From contig JAPYUX010000007.1 in NCBI GenBank assembly GCA_029940375.1, forward strand, positions 1 to 34,698: a DNA stretch of 34,698 nucleotides, given 5' to 3'. The stretch is from Dehalococcoidia bacterium. Lineage in GTDB: Bacteria; Chloroflexota; Dehalococcoidia; Lucifugimonadales; Lucifugimonadaceae. Positions within the stretch are counted from its first letter, which is position 1. Every line of letters starts with the position of its first letter. The notes under the pieces were generated by a model. It saw only the letters and a list, made by a program, of their open reading frames with translations, made no database searches and was not told the DNA's origin. The translations under genes and the position numbers were made by a program. This document shows positions 9,599-17,081 of this stretch, in pieces.

Positions 9599-10768
9599 CT
9601 ATATTCCTGTATTTATAAAGTTATGTTGTTCATAATTTTTACCTAAAATTGGTACTGAATCTATTCCTAACCATTGATCTAGCAAAGTAGCGTATGTACA
9701 TCTAAAGTCGTTATTATATTTCATATCTCCTTCTACCTGTTCAGATAATTCTAAAGAAGGTTGTTCTCCGTAGAATCCGCCTTTTACAGAACCTCCCAAA
9801 ACAAAAGCTACACCTCCTGATCCATGGTCAGTACCTGAACCATTATCTTCAATTCTTCTACCGAATTCTGAAAAAAGTAATACTGTTACATCATTTTCTC
9901 TATCATGTTCTCTTAGGTCTTCAAAGAAATCACCCAATGCATCTGAAAGATCTTTCCATAGTTTAGCATGGTTAAATAATTCTCCTGCATGAGTATCAAA
10001 ACTTCCTTGTTGAGCATAATAAATTTTAGTTCCAACATTAGCAAAAATTACTTTAGCAATATCTTTTAAGTTATTTGAAATAGGATTATCCGCATATTCA
10101 ACTGAGGAAGAATATTGAGAGTTTGCCCTACTTAAAATATCGACTCCAGTCATAGCACTTACACCATTTTCACTTAGTGTATTTAAAATTGCATCTCTAC
10201 CTTGATTTGGTCCGTACATCCTTGAAAAATAATTTAAAACATTTTCTCTTTGAACTGAGCCTTTAATATCAGGCATCAGACCATATGTATTTAAATCTCC
10301 CACTGATGCAACCGGTACATCTTTGCACACTAATGCTCTTGGAAGACCACGACCAAAATTTACAGCTGTTACAACGTTTTTATGTTTAGGATCAATTTCT
10401 CTTATTGTTCGACCAAGCCAACCATCTGATGCTATAGTTTCTGATTCAGCAGTATGCCAAATATCCATTGATCTAAAATGTGAACGATTTGGAACTGGAT
10501 AACCAATACCATTAATTACAGCGACTTTGTTTTGGTTCCATAATTTATTAATCTCTCCCATTTCAGGATGAAATCCTAATGAACCATTAATATCAATAAT
10601 TTTATTTTCAGTAAGGTGGATTGCAGATCTCGAATCATGGTATATCCCATTTGTATAAGGAACCAAAGTATTCATTGCATCATTTCCACCAGAAAGTTGA
10701 ATTACAACTAATGATCTTTCCTTTTGTTCTATCAAAAAATCCCTCCGATTTGGATTTGAATTTAACAT
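9599..10768 (-). CDS. DUF1501 family protein (alkaline phosphatase superfamily-like fold)
   Basis: A 389-residue DUF1501 protein, a family distantly related to sulfatases and alkaline phosphatases. Blocks seen are LVVIQLSGGNDAMNTLVPY (20-38), GIGYPVPNRSHFRSMDIWHT, QQGSFDTHAGE, LFSEFGRRIEDNGSGTDHGS and VLGGSVKGGFYGE. The acidic and histidine residues in FDTHAGE and GTDHGSGG are the likely metal ligands, by family analogy. The N-terminus is unusual: NRRDFLIEQKERSLVVIQL keeps a twin-arginine-like RRDFL but the hydrophobic stretch of a Tat signal is absent. It is the first gene of the operon, directly downstream of tRNA-Leu(GAG). No Shine-Dalgarno precedes the ATG. Confidence 0.94.
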   Translation of the reverse strand: MLNSNPNRRDFLIEQKERSLVVIQLSGGNDAMNTLVPYTNGIYHDSRSAIHLTENKIIDINGSLGFHPEMGEINKLWNQNKVAVINGIGYPVPNRSHFRSMDIWHTAESETIASDGWLGRTIREIDPKHKNVVTAVNFGRGLPRALVCKDVPVASVGDLNTYGLMPDIKGSVQRENVLNYFSRMYGPNQGRDAILNTLSENGVSAMTGVDILSRANSQYSSSVEYADNPISNNLKDIAKVIFANVGTKIYYAQQGSFDTHAGELFNHAKLWKDLSDALGDFFEDLREHDRENDVTVLLFSEFGRRIEDNGSGTDHGSGGVAFVLGGSVKGGFYGEQPSLELSEQVEGDMKYNNDFRCTYATLLDQWLGIDSVPILGKNYEQHNFINTGI

Positions 10769-10771
10769 AGA

Positions 10772-10800
10772 ATTCTAGAATTGATTATTAAAATTTTCAA
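10772..10800 (-). promoter_or_regulatory. Candidate promoter of the DUF1501-DUF1800-NHL operon
   Basis: On the minus strand, TTGAAA (10795-10800) is followed after 17 bp by TAGAAT (10772-10777). Both hexamers match consensus at five of six bases. The -10 lies only 3 bp before the ATG of the DUF1501 gene, and no ribosome binding site is present. Either the transcript is (near-)leaderless or this is a chance match and the gene is read from the tRNA promoter upstream. Confidence 0.35.
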
Positions 10801-10834
10801 GTCTTTAGTAAGATTTATATAGTAAAAATCATTC

Positions 10835-10920
10835 TGGTGCCGAGGGGGAGACTCGAACTCCCACGTCCATACGGACACTACGCCCTCAACGTAGCCTGTC
10901 TACCATTTCAGCACCCCGGC
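10835..10920 (-). tRNA. tRNA-Leu(GAG)
   Basis: On the minus strand GCCGGGG (10914-10920) pairs with CCTCGGC (10840-10845 plus 10839). The anticodon loop TTGAGGG gives anticodon GAG (10885-10887), closed by stem CTACG/CGTAG. The long variable arm (GTGTCCGTATGGACG) is class II. CCA is encoded at 10835-10837. The 3' 34 nt are identical to tRNA-Leu(UAA) in the opposite orientation. Confidence 0.95.
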
Positions 10921-10923
10921 AAA

Positions 10924-11000
10924 TGGCAGGAGCGGGAGGAATCGAACCCCCGACCTCTGGTTTTGGAGACCAGCGCTCTAGCCATCTGAGCTACGCTCCT
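10924..11000 (-). tRNA. tRNA-Trp(CCA)
   Basis: On the minus strand AGGAGCG (10994-11000) pairs with CGCTCCT (10928-10934). The anticodon stem CTGGT/ACCAG encloses CTCCAAA, giving anticodon CCA (10964-10966). The D arm GCTCAGATGGCTAGAGC and the T arm GGGGGTTCGATTCCTCC are regular. CCA is encoded at 10924-10926. It lies 3 bp upstream of tRNA-Leu(GAG), so the two are co-transcribed. Confidence 0.95.
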
Positions 11001-11148
11001 ACGATTAATGAACTTTAATTTTATCAATAAAAATAATATTACACGAGAGTTAAGTGTGGGAGATAAATTTAGATGTAAACAGCTTTACTAATCAATCGAA
11101 TCTATTAACATCTATTTTTATTGTTCAAACCATAACTATACGTAAAGT

Positions 11149-11189
11149 AAGAAAGCACAAATATTTTTTAAAATAATTTGTGCTTTCTT
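11149..11189 (-). terminator. Hairpin terminator after glnK
   Basis: A perfect 12-bp stem GAAAGCACAAAT/ATTTGTGCTTTC (11151-11162 and 11176-11187), extendable by two A-T pairs, closes a 13-nt AT-rich loop. On the minus strand it begins 15 nt after the glnK stop codon and is followed by TTACTTT. It separates amt-glnK from the tRNA-Trp/tRNA-Leu unit. The rest of 11001-11148 is AT-rich and should hold the tRNA promoter; I see no convincing -35/-10 pair there and no gene. Confidence 0.7.
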
Positions 11190-11204
11190 GTTATCTATGT
11201 TCTT

Positions 11205-11555
11205 TTATAATGCGTTTGTTCCTGAATCACTTGTTCTTACTCTAATAACATCAGAAATTTCAGAAATGAATATTTTCCCATCTCCTATTTGACCTTCGTC
11301 TCCTGATTTTGCAGCCGAAATAATTGAATCCACTACTTTCTTCTGCTTTGACTTTTCAGTGACAGATGTTATACAAACTTTAGGAACTGCAACTCTGTGG
11401 GAAACCCCACCTCTACCAGTAAACACTTCTATTCCTTCTTGTGTACCCCTACCAGTAACATTTTGATACGTAAAACCGGTACAGCCAGCTTCAGCCATAG
11501 CATCTATAACTACGTTCACTCTTTCCGGTCTTACTATTACTTCAATTTTTATCAT
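11205..11555 (-). CDS. glnK: PII-family nitrogen regulatory protein
   Basis: A 116-residue PII protein that normally binds ATP/ADP and 2-oxoglutarate and plugs the ammonium channel. Family features are the start MIKIEVIVRPERV, the T-loop base GRGTQEG (35-41), VPKVCI, and the B-loop/C-terminal IGDGKIF and VIRVRTSDSGTNAL. The T-loop reads EVFTGRGGVSHRVAVPK. Aligned with E. coli GlnB it is two residues longer and has no tyrosine, so the Tyr51 uridylylation site is missing. A three-residue insertion precedes IGDGKIF. The gene follows amt by 18 nt with AGAGG 6 nt before the ATG. The amt-glnK order supports control of AmtB, presumably through effector binding and not uridylylation. Confidence 0.93.
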   Translation of the reverse strand: MIKIEVIVRPERVNVVIDAMAEAGCTGFTYQNVTGRGTQEGIEVFTGRGGVSHRVAVPKVCITSVTEKSKQKKVVDSIISAAKSGDEGQIGDGKIFISEISDVIRVRTSDSGTNAL

Positions 11556-11573
11556 ATCTTTCCTCTTTTCTTA

Positions 11574-12776
11574 TTAATCAGCTCCATCAGCTACATAAGC
11601 TCTTTCACCATGATCAGATATATCCAACCCATTATCCTCATCTGATTCTGACGATCTCAAACCTAATCCAGGAATAACATCCAATATTTTTAGAATCAAT
11701 AAACTCACTACTAATGAATAAATCATTGTTGCTAGAACAGCAATAATATTCTCAATGAATGCATCAGTTTTGCCATATATTAATCCCACACTTGTCGCAA
11801 AAATACCAGTACCAACTGCACCTACTATTCCTCCAATACCATGAATAGCAAAAACATCAAGCGCATCGTCAAGAGAGGTTTTATTTCTTAATTGCACTGC
11901 ATAGAAAGTAAAAACACCACTAAGAACACCCAAAGCTAAAGCACCTCCAACTCCCACAAACCCAGCAGCTGGGGTAATGGTAACTAATCCAGCTACAGCT
12001 CCTGAGGCCGCTCCAACTCCATTTACTTTTCCTCCGTGTATCATACCTAAAATTACCCAAACCATCATTGCAACCGCTGCACAAGTGTTAGTGACTAAAA
12101 ATGCTGTCACTGCTGTTCCATTCGCAGCCAATCCAGAACCAGCATTAAATCCAAACCAACCAAACCAAAGTATCGATGCTCCAAGTATTACATAAGGAAC
12201 ATTATGTGGTTCAATACCTCTATCAACGTTCCGTCTTCTTCCTACCAATGCCGCTGCAGCTATTGCTGCCATTCCAGCATTAATATGGACAACTGTTCCT
12301 CCAGCGAAGTCTAATGCTCCACCTTCAGTTCCAATAACTCCTTGAAATAACCATCCATTTTCATGCCAAACCCAATGACATATTGGTGCGTATACAAGTG
12401 TCACCCAAAGAACTAAAAATACCATGTAAGTTTTAAAATTAAATCTTTCACAGAAAGCACCTGTGATTAAAGCAGGAGTAATGATCGCAAACATCATTTG
12501 AAAAACAGCAAACATTTGCCCATCGGCATCATCTACACCTGAAAGAGCAAAATTATCAAATGTTCCTATAAATGCTCCTCCTCCTCCAAAAGCCAAGCTA
12601 TATCCCCATAACACCCAAACTATACTAACAATTCCTATCGATATAAAAGAATACATAATAGTCGAAATTACATTCTTTCCTCTGACTAAACCTCCATAAA
12701 AAAAAGCCAAGCCAGGAGTCATCAATAAAACCAACGCTGATGCAATCAGCATCCACGCAATAGAACCTGAATCCAT
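11574..12776 (-). CDS. amt: Ammonium transporter, Amt family
   Basis: A 400-residue inner-membrane protein with eleven predicted helices, starting directly with a membrane helix after MDSGSIAW (no extra signal peptide). The pore histidine pair is present: His164 in GGTVVHINAG and His312 in VFAIHGIGG. The conserved Asp156 in ALDFAGG, GFNAGSGLAANG and the cytoplasmic tail LDISDHGERAY are also seen. It conducts ammonium/ammonia into the cell. AGGAGG 6 nt before the ATG is one of the strongest ribosome sites in the window. The paired PII gene follows in the same transcript. The upstream region contains TTGTAA-17-AATAAT, a weak promoter candidate, and no evident NtrC site. Confidence 0.97.
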   Translation of the reverse strand: MDSGSIAWMLIASALVLLMTPGLAFFYGGLVRGKNVISTIMYSFISIGIVSIVWVLWGYSLAFGGGGAFIGTFDNFALSGVDDADGQMFAVFQMMFAIITPALITGAFCERFNFKTYMVFLVLWVTLVYAPICHWVWHENGWLFQGVIGTEGGALDFAGGTVVHINAGMAAIAAAALVGRRRNVDRGIEPHNVPYVILGASILWFGWFGFNAGSGLAANGTAVTAFLVTNTCAAVAMMVWVILGMIHGGKVNGVGAASGAVAGLVTITPAAGFVGVGGALALGVLSGVFTFYAVQLRNKTSLDDALDVFAIHGIGGIVGAVGTGIFATSVGLIYGKTDAFIENIIAVLATMIYSLVVSLLILKILDVIPGLGLRSSESDEDNGLDISDHGERAYVADGAD

Positions 12777-12874
12777 AATTTCCCTCCTAATAAATTATTC
12801 GTCTATTAAAAGACTTAATATTGTAAATCTATTATTATTATGTTTTGATTCTGTTACAAAAATGTTTCATAAAT

Positions 12875-12913
12875 GTAAATTCTATTTATTTATGATGAAT
12901 AAATAGAATTTAC
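12875..12913 (-). terminator. Perfect 16-bp hairpin overlapping the metallopeptidase stop codon
   Basis: GTAAATTCTATTTATT (12875-12890) is the exact reverse complement of 12898-12913, with a 7-nt loop. On the minus strand it covers the last codons and the TAA of the upstream metallopeptidase gene, so coding constraint and hairpin coincide. It is followed by ATTTATG, which is not a good U-tract. It may end the inositol-lipid/peptidase transcript or stabilise its 3' end before the amt promoter. Confidence 0.45.
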
Positions 12914-14173
12914 GAAACCTCTAAAATATATAAAGAATAAACTTACCAAAATATATAATAATCCATTTGAGCGACATGAACCTTTGTCACTACTATTGGA
13001 CAATTCTTGATTAGAATCTATTATTTTACCTTCTTTAGAATCTATTATTTTACCTTCTTTATTATAATAAGGATTAGCACCAACAAATTCTCTCCAGTTA
13101 TTATCAAGTCCATCAAGATTGAACCCATAAGTATTAAAGAGCGCATCATCTATAATTTGACCATCAGATAAATTTAAAAGCAATAATTCCATCTTCTGTT
13201 TACCAAAAGAATCAATCAAATAATTAACAACACTCCTTGATTGACCATAGGAAACTAATGTTAAATTGGGGTCTCCAGGAAAAACTATTAATTGTTTTAA
13301 TGGTTTTAAATTATTTGTACCAATTCCCCAATCTAAATAATGATCATAGGTAACTGTTTTATCTCTATTGGCATATTCTGCAAGTCCCTCATTTAACCAG
13401 AGGGGCAAAAGAACAGATCCATCAGTAGCTCTACCAACAAGTATATGCATCATTTCATGCGTAGAAGTACCTATGTCATTTCTACCAGCTAAAACTAATA
13501 CAACGCTAGCCTCGTCAAATGCTTGTCCAGCTGTTATCAACTTTCTATTTGAAGTTTTTGATTTTGATCTAATTGCACCAATCATTTCTGAATAATTGTT
13601 ATAAAGTACGATTGTTATAGGATCATCAATAACATCACCAACTATAGGAAACATCTCCTGTAATAATTCATTACATTCTTCAGATAATCTTTCTGCCCTA
13701 GTACGTGAATATCTATAGTAAATATTGACAGATCTATCTTCATATAGCTCCCAATCATCAAATCTTGTGTCCATTAAAACAAAATTTTGATCTGGTGTTA
13801 TGATTTTTGTATTATCATCAAAATAAATGACTAAATTCCATGTTATTTTTGATCCAGGAGGAATTAGTCCTCCTTGTGTGCTTATTCGAAATTCCATATC
13901 ACCAACTACATTTAAATCTTTTTGTGCAAAATCCATATATGAATATTGCAAAGTTTTTCTATCTCCAGTTTTAAATTCAACTTTTATGTCTTCAATTTTT
14001 TTGGTAGATTCTCCTTCAAAATGAAAATTTATAGTTTCAGGAAAATCTACAGAAACAGAAAATTTTTGATTTTTTACTACCTCAGATTGATCCATTTGTT
14101 GGGAGAATAGATATTCTTGATTATTAATGAATAATAAAAATAATAATAAATAAATAACTTTATTTTTTAGCAT
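12890..14173 (-). CDS. Secreted gluzincin-type metallopeptidase with C-terminal membrane tail
   Basis: A 427-residue exported protein. Residues 1-25 form a signal peptide (basic start, then a Leu/Phe/Ile-rich core ending LFSQQ). The catalytic zinc motif is HEMMH (239-243), with the third ligand probably Glu262 in WLNEGLAEY, typical of MA-clan peptidase-like domains. The substrate is unknown. Residues 372-388 include a tandem repeat KEGKIIDS x2 encoded by two perfect 24-bp copies (13011-13034, 13035-13058). The tail has GSCRSNG with Cys400, then a hydrophobic helix and FRGF, resembling a sorting or anchoring signal. The start overlaps the phosphatidyltransferase gene by 14 nt, so it is translated from the inositol-lipid operon. 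Confidence 0.85.
   Translation of the reverse strand: MLKNKVIYLLLFLLFINNQEYLFSQQMDQSEVVKNQKFSVSVDFPETINFHFEGESTKKIEDIKVEFKTGDRKTLQYSYMDFAQKDLNVVGDMEFRISTQGGLIPPGSKITWNLVIYFDDNTKIITPDQNFVLMDTRFDDWELYEDRSVNIYYRYSRTRAERLSEECNELLQEMFPIVGDVIDDPITIVLYNNYSEMIGAIRSKSKTSNRKLITAGQAFDEASVVLVLAGRNDIGTSTHEMMHILVGRATDGSVLLPLWLNEGLAEYANRDKTVTYDHYLDWGIGTNNLKPLKQLIVFPGDPNLTLVSYGQSRSVVNYLIDSFGKQKMELLLLNLSDGQIIDDALFNTYGFNLDGLDNNWREFVGANPYYNKEGKIIDSKEGKIIDSNQELSNSSDKGSCRSNGLLYILVSLFFIYFRGFVNSIYSS
13011..13058 (-). repeat. Tandem 24-bp duplication within the metallopeptidase gene
   Basis: Two identical 24-bp units occupy 13011-13034 and 13035-13058 and stay in frame, adding eight residues (one KEGKIIDS-type unit) in the linker before the C-terminal tail. 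Perfect identity suggests a recent slippage event in a low-constraint linker. Confidence 0.9.
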
Positions 14174-14750
14174 TCCTTAACCCTACGTACAATCTCATTA
14201 AAGCACTAAAGAAAGTTCCAATGCTTAATATATATAATGCAATCAGAGGCTGTGAAAAAATTAACAAAATAACTAGAATTATTGATCTTTCAACTCTCGT
14301 AAAAAAACCTGATTTATTTTCTATATTTAGGCTTTCACTTTTTGCTCTTATGTAACTTATCATAAAAGAAAAAAGAAGAGTAATACTACATAATATAACA
14401 GCCGTTTTGTCAACTTGTTTATATAGAAAAAAACCTATAATAGATAAATAGATTACACCTTCTCCACAACGATCAATAACAGAATCTAAAAGATTTCCAA
14501 AATCACCATCTTTCCCACTAATGCGAGCCATAGTTCCATCAATAGAATCAAAAAATATTCCTATTCCTATGATAATTCCTCCAATCAAAAAATTCCCATT
14601 AAAGACAAAATAGCTGCCTAGACAGGTAATGATAAATCCCAAAAAGGTAACAATACTAGGAGTCAATTTCAAATATAAAAAAAATTTCGATAAAGGTATT
14701 TCGTATAGATCTGTAAGATATGATCTTATGTACTGTCTAATTTTTTCCAT
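14160..14750 (-). CDS. CDP-alcohol phosphatidyltransferase, probable phosphatidylinositol(-phosphate) synthase
   Basis: A 196-residue integral membrane protein with about six helices. The family signature D-x2-DG-x2-AR-x8-G-x3-D-x3-D is complete: Asp68, Asp71-Gly72, Ala75-Arg76, Gly85, Asp89 and Asp93. These aspartates bind the metal ions and the CDP-diacylglycerol. The alcohol acceptor is not decided by the motif alone. It lies two nt downstream of a PimA-like glycosyltransferase and is in the same operon as inositol-phosphate synthase, so inositol phosphate is the likely acceptor. A phosphatidylglycerophosphate synthase is the main alternative. Confidence 0.85.
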   Translation of the reverse strand: MEKIRQYIRSYLTDLYEIPLSKFFLYLKLTPSIVTFLGFIITCLGSYFVFNGNFLIGGIIIGIGIFFDSIDGTMARISGKDGDFGNLLDSVIDRCGEGVIYLSIIGFFLYKQVDKTAVILCSITLLFSFMISYIRAKSESLNIENKSGFFTRVERSIILVILLIFSQPLIALYILSIGTFFSALMRLYVGLRNAKK

Positions 14751-14752
14751 TG

Positions 14753-15883
14753 TTAATTATTAGAATTGATTATTGTATTAGTATATTTATTAATTATTTC
14801 AGAAACTATAAATTCCCATGAGTATTTTTTAGTACTATTTAAGGCCTTTATTATTTTCTTGTTAGTAGGTATTTTCTTTTCCAATATTTGAAATAACACT
14901 TCTTCAAGAGAGTTTATAGAACCAGATTTAAATAAAAACCCTAATTTCCCATCATCAAGAACTTTTTTGTAACCTGAAATATTTGAAGCAACCACTATTG
15001 TTTTTGAAGCCATAGCTTCTATCAAAACTATCCCAAAAGATTCATTTGAAATTGCGGGCGAACAAAAAATATCTACATTTTGATAATATGATGATATTTC
15101 ATTTTGTCCAATGGTTCCTAAATACTGTATATCAGACTCACATTCATTATAATCACTAAATTTTCTCAAATAATTAATATTACCTGGTCCGATTATTATT
15201 AACTTTATGTTTGAAATTTTTTTTCGCAATTTGCAAAAAGCTAAATATAACAAATCCAAACCTTTTCTTTTTTCATCAAATCGGCCTACAAATAATATTT
15301 TGTTTTCTTTTGATTGTATTTCTTTAGGAATATTATTTTTACTAGAAAATGCTTTGAAATTTATTCCATTAGGGATAATGAAATAATTATTATGAAAATA
15401 CTTAGAGATATAATCTTTCGATAATTCAGAAACACAAATTAGTGTATTAATTCTTTTTATAAAAAAATTCAATATGTAATTAAAATAAAAATAAAAATAG
15501 TTTAAATGTTTACTATAAGCATGAAAAGTAGCTATTTTAGGCACATTAGAAGAAATAAGATTTATAAATAAATTAGAAGCTATCATAGGTTCATGAAGAT
15601 GTATTACATCGAAAGTATCAGTATTAAAAAAATTTCTATATGAAAAAATCTTTTTAAAATCTAAAGATATAGTTGCTTTTGAACCAAGAGCTGAAAATTT
15701 TTTCCCTAAACCTAATGAAAAAAAATTTACTCCTTCAACAGAATGAATGTTTTTATTACTTAAAGGGGCAAATATAGTAACAATGTTATTTTGTTTTTTT
15801 AATTCTTTAGCTAAATGAAATATATGTGATTGTACTCCACCTGGCAAAGAAAAATCATATGGTGATATTAAAGCTATTTTCAA
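14753..15883 (-). CDS. GT4-family glycosyltransferase, PimA-like
   Basis: A 376-residue GT-B glycosyltransferase. The N-terminal domain opens ISPYDFSLPGGVQSHIFHLA (6-25), as in phosphatidylinositol mannosyltransferases. HLHEP (95-99) and FVGRFDEKRKGLD (198-210) follow, and the nucleotide-sugar motif is ESFGIVLIEAM (281-291), with the E-x7-E glutamates Glu281 and Glu289. It would work at the cytoplasmic face of the membrane. The start is TTG, six nt after the ino1 stop, with no Shine-Dalgarno, so translation is probably coupled. Its place between ino1 and the phosphatidyltransferase supports glycosylation of an inositol lipid; the sugar donor is unknown. Confidence 0.85.
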   Translation of the reverse strand: MKIALISPYDFSLPGGVQSHIFHLAKELKKQNNIVTIFAPLSNKNIHSVEGVNFFSLGLGKKFSALGSKATISLDFKKIFSYRNFFNTDTFDVIHLHEPMIASNLFINLISSNVPKIATFHAYSKHLNYFYFYFNYILNFFIKRINTLICVSELSKDYISKYFHNNYFIIPNGINFKAFSSKNNIPKEIQSKENKILFVGRFDEKRKGLDLLYLAFCKLRKKISNIKLIIIGPGNINYLRKFSDYNECESDIQYLGTIGQNEISSYYQNVDIFCSPAISNESFGIVLIEAMASKTIVVASNISGYKKVLDDGKLGFLFKSGSINSLEEVLFQILEKKIPTNKKIIKALNSTKKYSWEFIVSEIINKYTNTIINSNN

Positions 15884-15889
15884 ATGTTT

Positions 15890-16984
15890 TTATTCGTTAG
15901 ATTTAGAAAAGTCTTGTACTGCCCTTCGAGCATCATCATCCCTCATTTGAATAGGAGGAGATTTCATAAAATAAGCACTTGGAGCTTCTACTGTTCCTGA
16001 TACACCTGTATCCAGTGCTATCTTTGCACATCTAATAGCATCAATTGCGACTCCAGCTGAATTTGGGCTATCTTCAACTTCCAGTTTAAGTTCAACATTA
16101 AGAGGTACATCTCCCCATGAAGTCCCTTCTAATCTTATATATGCCCATTTACGATCTTCAAGCCAAGGAACGTGATCTGAAGGCCCTATGTGTACTTCAT
16201 CCGTTGGTAATTCTTTTTCTAATTGCGATTGGACTGCATTGGTTTTTGAAATTTTCTTACTGGTTAATCTTGATCTTTCAAGCATATTTAAGAAATCTGT
16301 ATTTCCACCAAAGTTTAATTGATATGTTCTGTCTAATCTGACACCTCTATCTTCAAATAATCTCGCTAATACTCTATGAACAATTGTTGCTCCAACCTGA
16401 CTTTTTATATCATCACCTACAATAGGAAGTCCTTTATCCTTAAATCTCTTTTGCCAATAGTCTTCTCGAGCAATGAACACAGGTATACAATTTACGAACG
16501 CACAACCCGCTGCGAGTACTTGTTCTACATACCATTTTGTTGCTTGCTCAGATCCTACAGGTAAATAATTAATAACAACATCTACTTTTTTATCTCTAAG
16601 GATTTGTATAATATCTGAAGTTTCTGATCCTACAGAATCTTTATCTTTATCTATTTCAATAATGTCGGCTAAATATTCTCCTACACCATCGTGAGTCATA
16701 CCTCTTTGCACAGTTACTCCTGTCTTAGCAACATCATGAAATTTCAACGCATTATTATTTTTAGTAAAAATAGCTTCAGATAAATCTTTCCCAACTTTAT
16801 CTTTATCGACATCGAACGCTGCAACAACATTAACATCTCCAATAGAATAACCTCCTAAAATGTTATTCATAAGTCCAGGAACTTTTATTTCATTATCTTC
16901 AATCTCAGAATATTTTTGAATTCCTTGAACTAAAGAAGAGGAGCAATTCCCAACTCCTATTATGGCTACATTGATTTTTCCCAA
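15890..16984 (-). CDS. ino1: myo-Inositol-1-phosphate synthase
   Basis: Converts glucose-6-phosphate to inositol-1-phosphate with NAD. The 364-residue size and motifs are those of the short actinobacterial type: the NAD loop [13 protein letters not shown] (9-21), [47 protein letters not shown] and [16 protein letters not shown]. The start codon is TTG, preceded by AGGGAG with 6 nt spacing. It heads an operon with the GT4 enzyme and the phosphatidyltransferase, which together form a plausible route from glucose-6-phosphate to glycosylated phosphatidylinositol. A long palindrome lies 42 bp upstream of the start and may serve as operator or terminator. Confidence 0.96.
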   Translation of the reverse strand: MGKINVAIIGVGNCSSSLVQGIQKYSEIEDNEIKVPGLMNNILGGYSIGDVNVVAAFDVDKDKVGKDLSEAIFTKNNNALKFHDVAKTGVTVQRGMTHDGVGEYLADIIEIDKDKDSVGSETSDIIQILRDKKVDVVINYLPVGSEQATKWYVEQVLAAGCAFVNCIPVFIAREDYWQKRFKDKGLPIVGDDIKSQVGATIVHRVLARLFEDRGVRLDRTYQLNFGGNTDFLNMLERSRLTSKKISKTNAVQSQLEKELPTDEVHIGPSDHVPWLEDRKWAYIRLEGTSWGDVPLNVELKLEVEDSPNSAGVAIDAIRCAKIALDTGVSGTVEAPSAYFMKSPPIQMRDDDARRAVQDFSKSNE

Positions 16985-17025
16985 AAGAAGCTCCCTAAGT
17001 AATATTTATAAATAAAAGAATAATC

Positions 17026-17067
17026 AAAACACTATAGAAAATAGTCAACTATTTTCTATAGTGTTTT
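17026..17067 (-). terminator. Perfect 20-bp palindrome between the HTH gene and ino1 (terminator and/or operator)
   Basis: The arms 17026-17045 and 17048-17067 are exact reverse complements separated by two bases. The HTH gene ends 15 nt upstream, and T-rich runs follow on both strands (TTTTGATTATTC on minus, T7 at 17064-17070 on plus), so a bidirectional terminator is likely. The arms contain ATAGAAAATA, the same core as the direct repeats upstream of the HTH gene. A weak promoter-like pair TTGATT-17-TATTAC (16999-17027) begins at its edge, so it may also act as an operator for ino1. Confidence 0.65.
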
Positions 17068-17081
17068 TTTAAGAGTTTTAA

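Noticed and set aside
6948-11000. Integrative island in a tRNA gene
   Set aside because: tRNA genes bracket the DUF cassette, but the repeats are inverted, both tRNA-Leu genes are complete, and no integrase is present.
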